Source of the DNA: an uncultured Bacteroidales bacterium
GTDB taxonomy: Bacteria > Bacteroidota > Bacteroidia > Bacteroidales > P3
Direction: 5' to 3'
Assembly: GCA_937901525.1 (NCBI GenBank)
Contig: CALDHX010000011.1
Span: 27,267 to 91,266, forward strand
Length of the DNA: 64,000 nucleotides
Shown here: positions 51,803-59,794 of the stretch, piece by piece
Layout: each line of letters begins with the position of its first letter
Position numbering within the stretch: position 1 is the stretch's first letter
Position numbers and translations under genes: made by a program
Notes under the pieces: generated by a model
Told to the model about the DNA's origin: nothing
The model's input: the letters and a program-made list of their open reading frames with translations, nothing else
Databases searched by the model: none

Positions 51803-51883
51803 TCTGCATACTGTGCAGTCGACTCTGCACAGTATGCAGTCAAGTCTGCACAGCGTGCATACTTCTCTGCACAGCGTGCAGAC
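51803..51883. repeat. Four 21-bp palindromic TGCACAG-type repeats
   Basis: Units begin with TCTGCA at 51803, 51824, 51845 and 51866. Each has a short palindrome (TCTGCA or CTGCA at one side, TGCAG at the other). Units 1 and 2 are reverse complements in their cores: CTGCATACTGTGCAG faces CTGCACAGTATGCAG with a 6-nt gap, a 15-bp perfect inverted repeat. Units 3 and 4 share CTCTGCACAGCGTGCA. It is richer in GC than the surrounding A/T and sits in a divergent promoter region between the 51.7-kb gene and atpD. The rest of this 435-bp gap is A/T-only sequence. Confidence 0.85.
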
Positions 51884-52160
51884 AATAATAATTAATATAA
51901 TAATTAATATAATAAAATTAATAATTAAAGAAAAAAAAGAAAAAAAGAAAAATTTTGTAGTAACAACAATAGTGTTTTTAGCCTCAACAAATGGGCGGCG
52001 GAAAAATAAAAAAAGTTCATTAAATTATCCTAACGTTAATTCGCTGATTTTTTGCAATATAGAAAATAATGTTAAGAAAAAAATAATAAAAAAGGCAGTT
52101 TTATTCAATAAATAAGTGTATATTCGCAAACTGAATTAAACGAAATAATTAAAAAGAACT

Positions 52161-53672
52161 ATGAGTAGTGTAGTCAGCAGAGGTAAAATCTCTCAAATAA
52201 TCGGTGCTGTGATTGACGTAAACTTTCCAGCAGGTGAAACACTTCCAAATATTTATGATGCTTTACGCGTTATAAAACAAGATGGTAGCGAATTGATATT
52301 AGAATGTCAACAAGACATAGGAGAAAACACTGTAAGAACCATTGCTATGGATTCAACAGATGGTTTGCAAAGAGGTTTGGTTGTTGAAAATCTTGGAGAG
52401 CCTATTTCAATGCCTGTTGGCGAAGATATAAACGGAAGACTTTTTAATGTAATAGGTCAAACTATTGACGGAATAGACCCTGTTAAGAAAGAAAAGTCTT
52501 ATCCTATACATAGAAATCCTCCTAAATTTGAAAACCTTTCTACTTCAACAGAAGTTTTATATACAGGTATTAAGGTTATTGACTTGATTGAGCCTTACGC
52601 AAAGGGAGGTAAGATTGGTTTGTTTGGAGGTGCTGGTGTTGGAAAGACAGTGTTTATTCAAGAAATGATAAACAACATCGCAAAAAAATATTCTGGACAA
52701 TCAGTTTTCGCAGGTGTAGGAGAAAGAACTCGTGAAGGTAATGACCTTCTTAGAGAAATGATTGAAAGTGGTGTTATCTCTTATGGCGAAGAATTTAAAG
52801 AAGATATGCTAAAAGGCGGTTGGGATTTGTCAAAGGTAGATAAAGAAGCTTTAAAAAATAGTAAATGTACGCTTGTTTTTGGACAAATGAACGAACCACC
52901 GGGAGCAAGAGCGAGAGTTGCACTTTCAGGTTTAACAGTTGCAGAATATTATCGTGATGGTGATGAAACAACAGGCGGAAAAGATATATTGTTATTCATT
53001 GACAACATCTTCCGTTTCACACAAGCAGGTAGTGAAGTTTCGGCTTTATTAGGTCGTATGCCTTCTGCCGTAGGTTATCAACCAACCTTAGCCTCTGAAA
53101 TGGGTGTGATGCAAGAACGTATCACTTCTACAAATCGTGGTTCTATTACTTCTGTTCAAGCAGTTTATGTGCCAGCTGACGACTTGACTGACCCAGCTCC
53201 TGCAACAACATTTGCTCACTTAGATGCTCAAACAGTATTAAGTAGAAAAATCAGTGAATTAGGTATATATCCAGCAGTAGATCCATTGGAATCAAGTTCA
53301 AGAATCTTAACTCCTGAAATTGTTGGAGACTTACATTATCAAACAGCTCAAAGAGTTAAAATGATTCTTCAAAGATATTCTGAATTACAAGATATAATCG
53401 CTATCTTAGGTATGGAAGAATTGTCAGAAGAAGACAGACTAACTGTTGCAAGAGCACGACGTGTTCAAAGATTCTTGTCTCAACCTTTCCACGTTGCAGA
53501 ACAATTCACAGGTATTCCTGGCGCATTCGTTTCAATTGAAGACACCATAAAAGGATTCAATATGATTATGGACGGAGAAGTAGATGAATATCCAGAAGCA
53601 GCATTTATGATGGTTGGAACAATTGAAGAAGCCATAGAAAAAGGTAAAAAATTGATGGCAGCCGCTAAATAA
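52161..53672 (+). CDS. atpD: F-type ATP synthase beta subunit
   Basis: The catalytic F1 beta chain, 503 aa. Walker A is GGAGVGKTVFIQEMINNIA, with GERTREGNDLLREM and Walker B-type DILLFIDNIFRFTQ. SEVSALLGRMPSAVGYQPTL, the DELSEED-type loop (MEELSEEDRLTVARARR) and the catalytic AVDPLESSSRILTPEI all agree with the family. It begins with MSSVVSRGKISQIIGAVIDV. Only atpC follows; the other ATP synthase genes are not in the window, which fits genomes where atpDC are split from the rest. Confidence 0.97.
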   Translation: MSSVVSRGKISQIIGAVIDVNFPAGETLPNIYDALRVIKQDGSELILECQQDIGENTVRTIAMDSTDGLQRGLVVENLGEPISMPVGEDINGRLFNVIGQTIDGIDPVKKEKSYPIHRNPPKFENLSTSTEVLYTGIKVIDLIEPYAKGGKIGLFGGAGVGKTVFIQEMINNIAKKYSGQSVFAGVGERTREGNDLLREMIESGVISYGEEFKEDMLKGGWDLSKVDKEALKNSKCTLVFGQMNEPPGARARVALSGLTVAEYYRDGDETTGGKDILLFIDNIFRFTQAGSEVSALLGRMPSAVGYQPTLASEMGVMQERITSTNRGSITSVQAVYVPADDLTDPAPATTFAHLDAQTVLSRKISELGIYPAVDPLESSSRILTPEIVGDLHYQTAQRVKMILQRYSELQDIIAILGMEELSEEDRLTVARARRVQRFLSQPFHVAEQFTGIPGAFVSIEDTIKGFNMIMDGEVDEYPEAAFMMVGTIEEAIEKGKKLMAAAK

Positions 53673-53684
53673 AAAGCAATAACT

Positions 53685-53924
53685 ATGAAACTAAGTATAG
53701 TAAGTCCAGAAGAAACTCTCTATGAAGGAGAAGTAAAATCAGTAAAAATGCAAGGAATTGATGGAAAATTCCAAGTTTTAAATGATCACGCTCCATTAAT
53801 TTCAGCCCTAAGCAAAGGAGAAATTAAGATAATAGAGGAAGAATCAGGCGAAGAAAAAGTATTTGCAATAAACAGCGGATTAGTTGAATTAGCTAAGAAC
53901 GAGATTCATATTTTAGCTCAATAG
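53685..53924 (+). CDS. atpC: F-type ATP synthase epsilon subunit, short form
   Basis: This 79-aa epsilon chain consists of the N-terminal beta-sandwich (MKLSIVSPEETLYEGEVKSV, GKFQVLNDHAPLISALSKGE) and lacks the C-terminal two-helix inhibitory domain, as usual in Bacteroidota. It sits 12 bp after atpD. The last 32 bp overlap the convergent CWC-protein gene. Confidence 0.93.
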   Translation: MKLSIVSPEETLYEGEVKSVKMQGIDGKFQVLNDHAPLISALSKGEIKIIEEESGEEKVFAINSGLVELAKNEIHILAQ

Positions 53925-54087
53925 GTTGAGCAAATAAAGATAAACAATCTTCACAAAGACATTTAGTCCACTTGGATTGAATGTCTTTTTTTGCTTCCGG
54001 TGTCAAATAATATTTCATACAAAAACAATCCTTATTATGTTTACATTCAAACACCTTTCCACAACGTGGACAAACAACTTCTCTCAT
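53893..54087 (-). CDS. Cysteine-rich CWC-family protein
   Basis: This 64-aa protein has Cys groups that look like a zinc-binding knot: CPRCGKVFEC, CFC, and KCLCEDC. The family name is CWC (cysteine-rich). The function is unknown. It ends inside atpC on the other strand (32-bp overlap) and lies 1 bp after the sigma-54 regulator gene in the same direction, so it probably shares its transcript. Confidence 0.75.
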   Translation of the reverse strand: MREVVCPRCGKVFECKHNKDCFCMKYYLTPEAKKDIQSKWTKCLCEDCLSLFAQPIELKYESRS

Positions 54088-54088
54088 A

Positions 54089-55426
54089 CTATAATTTATT
54101 ATCTTGCATTAATTTATAAATCTTCGTCTTACTAATATCTAATTTATCGGCAACCAAACGCACTTTATTACTATACTTCTCCATAAAATGCTTTATGATT
54201 AATATTTCATAATCCTCCATAGTTCGCTCTGTTTCCAAAAAATCCCTTTTCTTCATATCTGAAACTCTCAAAGAAAGATCTTCACTACGAATTACATTAT
54301 CACTACACAAAACAACAGCTAATTCAATAATCGATTTAAGCTCACGAACATTTCCCGGAAAATGATATTTCATCAAAGCCATCTTTGCATCTTCCGAAAG
54401 ACAACAAAGAGCTTTTTTATTTTTAGCACAAAAATCCTTTATAAACATATCAGCCAACAACAAAACATCTCCACCTCTCTCACTAAGTTTAGGAACATCA
54501 ATAGTCAAACCCATTAACCTAAAAAACAAATCCTCTCTAAACAAATTCATTTCTATCAAACTATTCATATCAATATGAGTAGCAATAATAATCCTTACAT
54601 TTACAGGAATTTCTCCATTACCTCCAACTCTTGTTATTTTCCCTTCTTGCAAAACTCTCAACAACTTAACCTGCATTTTCAAACTCATATCCCCTATTTC
54701 ATCTAAAAACAAAGTTCCATTATTAGCTTCCTCAAAATATCCTATTCTTCTATTTGTTGCACCCGTGAAAGCACCTTTTTCATGTCCAAAAAACAAACTT
54801 TCAGCCAATTCCTCAGGAATCGCCGCCACATTTATAGCAACAAAAGGAAAAGCCGCTCTTTTTGAAAGGCTGTGTATTCTCTTTGCAATAACATCTTTAC
54901 CCGTTCCTGTTTGGCCATAAATACAAACATTAATATCACTCAAAGCTGCCTTCTCTATTAAATAATTCACCTTTTCCATTTTAGGAGAATTAGTAATAAA
55001 ACAAGCCTTATCCTCAATAGCAACAAGCCTCTTTTCCAACTTATACTCTTTATGAATATTAACCATGTGATTCCAAATCATATCCATCAAAATAGGAGAA
55101 GTCCGAATAACATCTATCACATTTGGTTCCAACAAAATATTCTTAGTAAATAAGATAAAATCCTCAGGTACAACACACAATATCTTTACCTTACCAAAAT
55201 TTTTCCTAAACAACTCAATTAACTCTTCAACAGGAGTTGATGTATTAAAATCATAATACAACACCAACACATCAGTAGCAGGAAATTTATTTGGATTAAT
55301 CAAAAAACTATTAACATCACTACAAGAATTACAAATCCAAGAAGGATTACAACTCAATTTGTGGATAATTTTCTTACCACAAAAACTCTCATTAGACGCA
55401 ATAGTTATACTAAGTTTACTATTCAT
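54089..55426 (-). CDS. Sigma-54-dependent enhancer-binding regulator
   Basis: This 445-aa transcription activator has a divergent N-terminal domain of about 140 residues (a receiver-like fold without a clear phospho-acceptor Asp), a sigma-54 AAA+ domain (Walker A YGQTGTGKDVIAKRIHSL, sigma-54-contacting GAFTGATNRRIGYFEEA with residues 218-223, Walker B GTLFLDEIGDM, FHFPGNVRELKS) and a C-terminal Fis-like HTH (LVADKLDISKTKIYKLMQDN). It should activate RpoN-dependent promoters after ATP hydrolysis. A -24/-12 site was not seen nearby. No sensor kinase adjacent. Confidence 0.88.
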   Translation of the reverse strand: MNSKLSITIASNESFCGKKIIHKLSCNPSWICNSCSDVNSFLINPNKFPATDVLVLYYDFNTSTPVEELIELFRKNFGKVKILCVVPEDFILFTKNILLEPNVIDVIRTSPILMDMIWNHMVNIHKEYKLEKRLVAIEDKACFITNSPKMEKVNYLIEKAALSDINVCIYGQTGTGKDVIAKRIHSLSKRAAFPFVAINVAAIPEELAESLFFGHEKGAFTGATNRRIGYFEEANNGTLFLDEIGDMSLKMQVKLLRVLQEGKITRVGGNGEIPVNVRIIIATHIDMNSLIEMNLFREDLFFRLMGLTIDVPKLSERGGDVLLLADMFIKDFCAKNKKALCCLSEDAKMALMKYHFPGNVRELKSIIELAVVLCSDNVIRSEDLSLRVSDMKKRDFLETERTMEDYEILIIKHFMEKYSNKVRLVADKLDISKTKIYKLMQDNKL

Positions 55427-55504
55427 ACATCAAGCATTAAGGTCGGCAAAAGTATATATTTATAACAAAAAAACCAAGTAAATCTTAGAAAAAGCACAAA
55501 TTTA

Positions 55505-55536
55505 GTTGGAAAGTTCAAAATAAACAACTAACTTTG
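55505..55536 (+). promoter_or_regulatory. Promoter of the methylmalonyl-CoA mutase gene
   Basis: GTTG (55505-55508), 20-bp spacer, TAACTTTG (55529-55536), about 47 bp before the start. Confidence 0.6.
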
Positions 55537-55582
55537 CACGCTAAAACAGATATTGAGATAAAAAATAAAAAATTAAGTATAA

Positions 55583-57733
55583 ATGAGACCAAATTTTACA
55601 AACATCGATTTCAAATCATTTGCACCAGCAACTGATTTTGGAGCATGGGAAAAAGAAGTTGGTAATGCAAAGAATTGGATTACAACAGAACAAATTGGAG
55701 TAAAGCCTGTCTATGGAAAAGCAGACTTAGAAGGTATGGAACACCTAAACTACGCAGCAGGTATAGCGCCAAACTTGCGTGGACCATACTCAACAATGTA
55801 TGTAATGCGTCCTTGGACAGTTCGTCAATATGCAGGCTTCTCAACAGCAGAAGAATCTAACGCATTCTATCGTCGTAACATAGCAGCAGGACAAAAAGGA
55901 TTGTCATGTGCATTTGACCTTGCTACACACCGTGGATATGACGCAGATCACGAAAGAGTAGTTGGAGACGTAGGAAAAGCAGGTGTTAGTATTTGTTCAA
56001 TAGAAGACATGAAAATTCTATTTGATCAAATTCCATTGGACAAAATGTCTGTTTCAATGACAATGAACGGAGCAGTATTGCCAATTCTTTCATTCTACAT
56101 CATTGCAGCCGAAGAACAAGGTGTTTCAATGGATAAATTATCAGGAACAATCCAAAACGACATCTTAAAAGAATTTATGGTGCGTAACACATACATCTAC
56201 CCACCAAAACCATCAATGAAAATAATCGCTGACATATTCGAATTCACATCAAAGAATATGCCAAAATTCAACTCTATTTCTATTTCAGGTTACCACATGC
56301 AAGAAGCAGGTGCAACATGCGATATAGAAATGGCATATACTCTTGCAGACGGATTAGAATACCTAAGAGCAGGTATCAATGCAGGTATGAGCGTTGACCA
56401 ATTCGCACCAAGACTATCATTCTTCTGGGCAATCGGAATGAATCACTTTATGGAAATTGCAAAAATGCGTGCAGCAAGAATGTTATGGGCTAAATTAGTA
56501 AAACAATTCAACCCACAAAATCCAAAATCACTTGCTTTACGTACTCACAGCCAAACATCAGGTTGGTCATTAACAGAACAAGATCCATTCAACAACGTAG
56601 GAAGAACATGTATCGAAGCCTTAGGAGCAGCACTTGGACACACACAATCACTTCACACTAATGCACTTGACGAAGCGATTGCACTTCCAACAGACTTCTC
56701 AGCTCGTATTGCACGTAACACACAAATCTACTTACAAGAAGAAACAAATATTTGCAGAAGCGTTGACCCATGGGCAGGAAGCTACTATGTAGAAAGCTTA
56801 ACTCACGAAATAGCACACAAAGCTTGGGGACATATCCAAGAAGTTGAAAAACTTGGTGGTATGGCTGCTGCAATCGAAAGCGGTATTCCAAAGATGAGAA
56901 TCGAAGAAGCCTCAGCAAGAAAACAAGCAAGAATCGATTCTCAAAAAGATACAATACTTGGAGTAAACAAATACAGACTTGCAAAAGAAGACCAAATAGA
57001 TACTTTGGAAATCGACAACACAGCAGTAAGAGAACAACAAATCAAACGTTTAGCAGAATTAAGAGCAAACAGAAACGAAGCAGATGTACAATCAGCATTA
57101 GAAGCACTTTCTAACGTAGCAGCAACAGGCGAAGGCAACTTGTTAGAATACTCAGTAAATGCAGCAAGAAAACGTGCATCACTTGGAGAAATCTCTTACG
57201 CATTAGAAAAACATTTCGGACGTTACAAAGCAAAAATAAATCTTATATCAGGCGTGTATTCAGCAGATGCAAAAGACAATGCAAGCTTCAAAAAAGCACA
57301 AGAACTTTGTGAAGAGTTTGCAAAATTAGAAGGTAGACAACCTCGTATTATGATAGCAAAAATGGGACAAGACGGACACGATCGTGGAGCAAAAGTAGTT
57401 GCAACAGGATATGCAGACTTAGGCTTTGACGTAGATATGGGACCATTGTTCCAAACTCCTGCAGAAAGTGCAAAACAAGCCGTAGAAAACGACGTTCACA
57501 TCGTAGGAGTATCTTCACTTGCAGCAGGACACAAAACACTTGTTCCTCAAATCATAGAAGAATTAAAGAAACTTGGAAGAGAAGACATAATGGTAGTTGT
57601 AGGAGGAGTTATTCCACCACAAGATTATGACTTCCTTTACAAAGCAGGTGCAGCAGCAATCTTTGGACCAGGCTCAATCATTTCAGAATCTGCAACAAAG
57701 ATGTTAGAACTTTTACTTGAAGCAAGAAAATAA
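55583..57733 (+). CDS. Methylmalonyl-CoA mutase large (catalytic) subunit
   Basis: This B12-dependent isomerase interconverts (R)-methylmalonyl-CoA and succinyl-CoA, the central step in propionate formation or use. The 716-aa chain has the CoA-binding TIM barrel (RGPYSTMYVMRPWTVRQYAG, GLSCAFDLATHRGYDADHE, FNSISISGYHMQEAGA, RTHSQTSGWSLTEQDPFNN) and the C-terminal cobalamin domain with GQDGHDRGAKVVA (DGHDRG at about 597-602, His599 the lower cobalt ligand), followed by GGVIPPQDY. The usual partner small subunit (mutA) is not encoded next door, so it may be elsewhere. The cofactor-making adenosyltransferase is in the window at 2.9 kb. It ends at a good terminator. Confidence 0.95.
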   Translation: MRPNFTNIDFKSFAPATDFGAWEKEVGNAKNWITTEQIGVKPVYGKADLEGMEHLNYAAGIAPNLRGPYSTMYVMRPWTVRQYAGFSTAEESNAFYRRNIAAGQKGLSCAFDLATHRGYDADHERVVGDVGKAGVSICSIEDMKILFDQIPLDKMSVSMTMNGAVLPILSFYIIAAEEQGVSMDKLSGTIQNDILKEFMVRNTYIYPPKPSMKIIADIFEFTSKNMPKFNSISISGYHMQEAGATCDIEMAYTLADGLEYLRAGINAGMSVDQFAPRLSFFWAIGMNHFMEIAKMRAARMLWAKLVKQFNPQNPKSLALRTHSQTSGWSLTEQDPFNNVGRTCIEALGAALGHTQSLHTNALDEAIALPTDFSARIARNTQIYLQEETNICRSVDPWAGSYYVESLTHEIAHKAWGHIQEVEKLGGMAAAIESGIPKMRIEEASARKQARIDSQKDTILGVNKYRLAKEDQIDTLEIDNTAVREQQIKRLAELRANRNEADVQSALEALSNVAATGEGNLLEYSVNAARKRASLGEISYALEKHFGRYKAKINLISGVYSADAKDNASFKKAQELCEEFAKLEGRQPRIMIAKMGQDGHDRGAKVVATGYADLGFDVDMGPLFQTPAESAKQAVENDVHIVGVSSLAAGHKTLVPQIIEELKKLGREDIMVVVGGVIPPQDYDFLYKAGAAAIFGPGSIISESATKMLELLLEARK

Positions 57734-57753
57734 CAAGTAAGATAACAACCAAG

Positions 57754-57795
57754 AAAAAAAAGACTGTCTAAAATCAATTAGACAGTCTTTTTTTT
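57754..57795 (+). terminator. Terminator after methylmalonyl-CoA mutase
   Basis: AAAAAAAGACTGTCTA and TAGACAGTCTTTTTTT make a perfect stem around an 8-nt loop with a long T run, about 20 bp after the stop. Confidence 0.9.
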
Positions 57796-57882
57796 CTTTG
57801 ATTTTTTAAATTTTTTCAAAGAAATATTTCAAAAAAACAAAGATTTTTTTTCAGAAATCATTGATTTTTTTTCTTCATTTAT

Positions 57883-57913
57883 TTTGTTGATAATTTTTTT
57901 TGTTATACTTTTG
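57883..57913 (+). promoter_or_regulatory. Promoter of the cytolysin-like gene
   Basis: TTTG (57883-57886), 19-bp spacer, TACTTTTG (57906-57913), full consensus, with a leader of about 65 nt before the ATG at 57987. Confidence 0.75.
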
Positions 57914-57986
57914 TAGTCAAAATAATATATTACAAAGAAAATATATTATTCGTATCATCGCAATTATAAATTAAAATTGAATTATT

Positions 57987-59681
57987 ATGGCAAAAATTCA
58001 AAGACCCTCAACAGTTAGAAGACCTTTAACACCAAGACGTCCATCTACAAGCACATCAACAAATGCAAATAGTGGTAATTGGAAAGATAATATCAACAAT
58101 TACTTACAAAACATAAGCATGCCAAATTTAAAAAATAGTTATGACGAACAAAAGCCCGATTTTCGTGATTCTATTGAATTGAGTTTTGAGAGAGTAATAA
58201 CTCAAAACTTTAACGAAAACACTAGTATGTATGACATTGGTGGCAATTCAAGCATTTTTCCTGGCATGATTGTAAGATTAGACGAAAATTTTGGTACAAA
58301 TATGCCTACTGAAATTGGGTTCGATACAGAAGAAAGAGCTCCTATTACCATCACTTCCAACCTACCGGGTAGCACATCATTTACTTTAAACCCCGTAACA
58401 AGAAAAAATTTTGTTGAAAAGTCCGACCTAATGGTTGCAGACTACCTAAACAAAACTGCAACAAATGGAAACCATTATTTATATGCACAATGGGAATACA
58501 AAGAAATCAAATCGGAAATGCATTTAAAAGCAACCCTAAACGCAGCGGTTTCTTCAGTAAAACTTGATAGTTCTTATAGTATAGATACTAGCAAAAACTA
58601 CTTATTAGGCATTTATCGTCAAGTTTACTATCGTCTTGAATTAGACAGCAGTACAATCAACGAACCATCAGATTTATTCACAGAAAAAACAAATTTAGAA
58701 ACATTAAAAAGAAATCTCAACGGCAAACCAGCAGGCATAGTTAAATGGGTAGATTACGGCCGTACATTTTATGTTCTATTCAAATCATCAAAAACAGCAC
58801 ACGATATGCAAACAGCATTAAGCTATGGCTCGTATGCAAAAGCAAGTGTAGATTTACAAAAAACATTGGAAGAAATAGAATGTAATGTCATACTTATTGG
58901 TGGAGACACTAAGTCTGTAAATATAACAAAAGGTGTTTCAAACGGTAAAAACATGGACGTTGTATATCAAAACATAGAAGAATACAGCAAAATGTCTAAG
59001 GACAACAGAGGAGCACCTTTATCATTTCAAGTAAACTACTTACGCCAACCAATGGATATGGTAAACGTTATCTCATCAGGCAAAACATACAAAACAACAA
59101 CTACCGTAAAAGAGGTTGGTATTAAAATTTGCCACGACAATAGCACCATAACAAATTACTATATTCGTTACATGAATCCTTACTACAACGAATCAACAGG
59201 AGCATTAGAATGGAGTTATAAAAGTATTAAAGAAAGCTTTAGTGCCGCTACAAGCGACAAAATTATTTATATACCTGCAAGAGCAAGATTCGTAAACATT
59301 GCTATATGTCAACAAGGTGTAAGAGATAAATACAAATATAGCATTGTATTAGACAGACTACAAGTTGATGATTTCATTGAAGTAGATGGAAAATTGATAA
59401 TGGAGCTTCATGTAACAGGTGCACTATACGACAAAGAATATAAGATAAACCCAAGTTGCATTCAAGAAATTTTATTAAAAGACCTATCAGATTATAGTGT
59501 TTACGAAGACAAAGACAAAGCAAAGAAATGCTTCTCAGATGCTAAGTACACAATAAATAACATAAATAAACTTAATGTAAATTTACAAAAATGTTATTCA
59601 TTAGATGGCAAAAGACTAATTGTAGAAAAAGCCTTAGATCAATTATTTGAAGCATGGATTTCAAAAATAAAAGGTTTCTAA
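57987..59681 (+). CDS. Cholesterol-dependent-cytolysin-like pore-forming protein
   Basis: This 564-aa protein resembles thiol-activated cytolysins (pneumolysin, perfringolysin). Matching segments come in the family order: SSIFPGMIVRLDE (about residues 88-100), RQVYYRLELD (211-220; family FKQIYYSVSAD), INEPSDLFT (224-232), VDYGRTFYVLFKSS (255-268), NVILIGGDTKS (300-310), APLSFQVNYLR (343-353), and the domain 3-4 junction FVNIAICQQGV (435-445). The cholesterol-binding undecapeptide ECTGLAWEWWR is missing; CQQGVRDKYKY stands in its place, and the last 95 residues differ from domain 4. There is no signal peptide, and the N-terminus is a Pro/Arg/Ser/Thr tract. Pore formation on an unknown receptor is inferred. 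It has its own promoter and terminator, and no immunity-like partner is evident. Confidence 0.8.
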   Translation: MAKIQRPSTVRRPLTPRRPSTSTSTNANSGNWKDNINNYLQNISMPNLKNSYDEQKPDFRDSIELSFERVITQNFNENTSMYDIGGNSSIFPGMIVRLDENFGTNMPTEIGFDTEERAPITITSNLPGSTSFTLNPVTRKNFVEKSDLMVADYLNKTATNGNHYLYAQWEYKEIKSEMHLKATLNAAVSSVKLDSSYSIDTSKNYLLGIYRQVYYRLELDSSTINEPSDLFTEKTNLETLKRNLNGKPAGIVKWVDYGRTFYVLFKSSKTAHDMQTALSYGSYAKASVDLQKTLEEIECNVILIGGDTKSVNITKGVSNGKNMDVVYQNIEEYSKMSKDNRGAPLSFQVNYLRQPMDMVNVISSGKTYKTTTTVKEVGIKICHDNSTITNYYIRYMNPYYNESTGALEWSYKSIKESFSAATSDKIIYIPARARFVNIAICQQGVRDKYKYSIVLDRLQVDDFIEVDGKLIMELHVTGALYDKEYKINPSCIQEILLKDLSDYSVYEDKDKAKKCFSDAKYTINNINKLNVNLQKCYSLDGKRLIVEKALDQLFEAWISKIKGF

Positions 59682-59713
59682 AAATAGTGTAACATTATAA
59701 ACATAACGATTTC

Positions 59714-59746
59714 AGGACCATACATAATATTGTGTGGTCCTTTTTT
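59714..59746 (+). terminator. Terminator after the cytolysin-like gene
   Basis: AGGACCA and TGGTCCT close a stem of up to 10 bp with mismatches, then TTTTTT, about 33 bp after the stop. Confidence 0.75.
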
Positions 59747-59794
59747 CATATTTTTCTCCATAAAACAAACAAAGAAAAATTCAGATTTAAAGCT

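Noticed and set aside
51586..51885. Minus-strand open frame with 7-residue Cys/Ala repeats (SARCAEK, YARCADL type)
   Set aside because: The repeats are simply the translation of the 21-bp DNA repeat block; the frame then runs antisense-shifted into the TM-protein gene and crosses its promoter box.
51813..52115. Plus-strand open frame over the same repeats (LHSMQSSLHSV)
   Set aside because: It reads through the repeat block into low-complexity A/T DNA (Ile/Lys runs) and has no recognisable structure.
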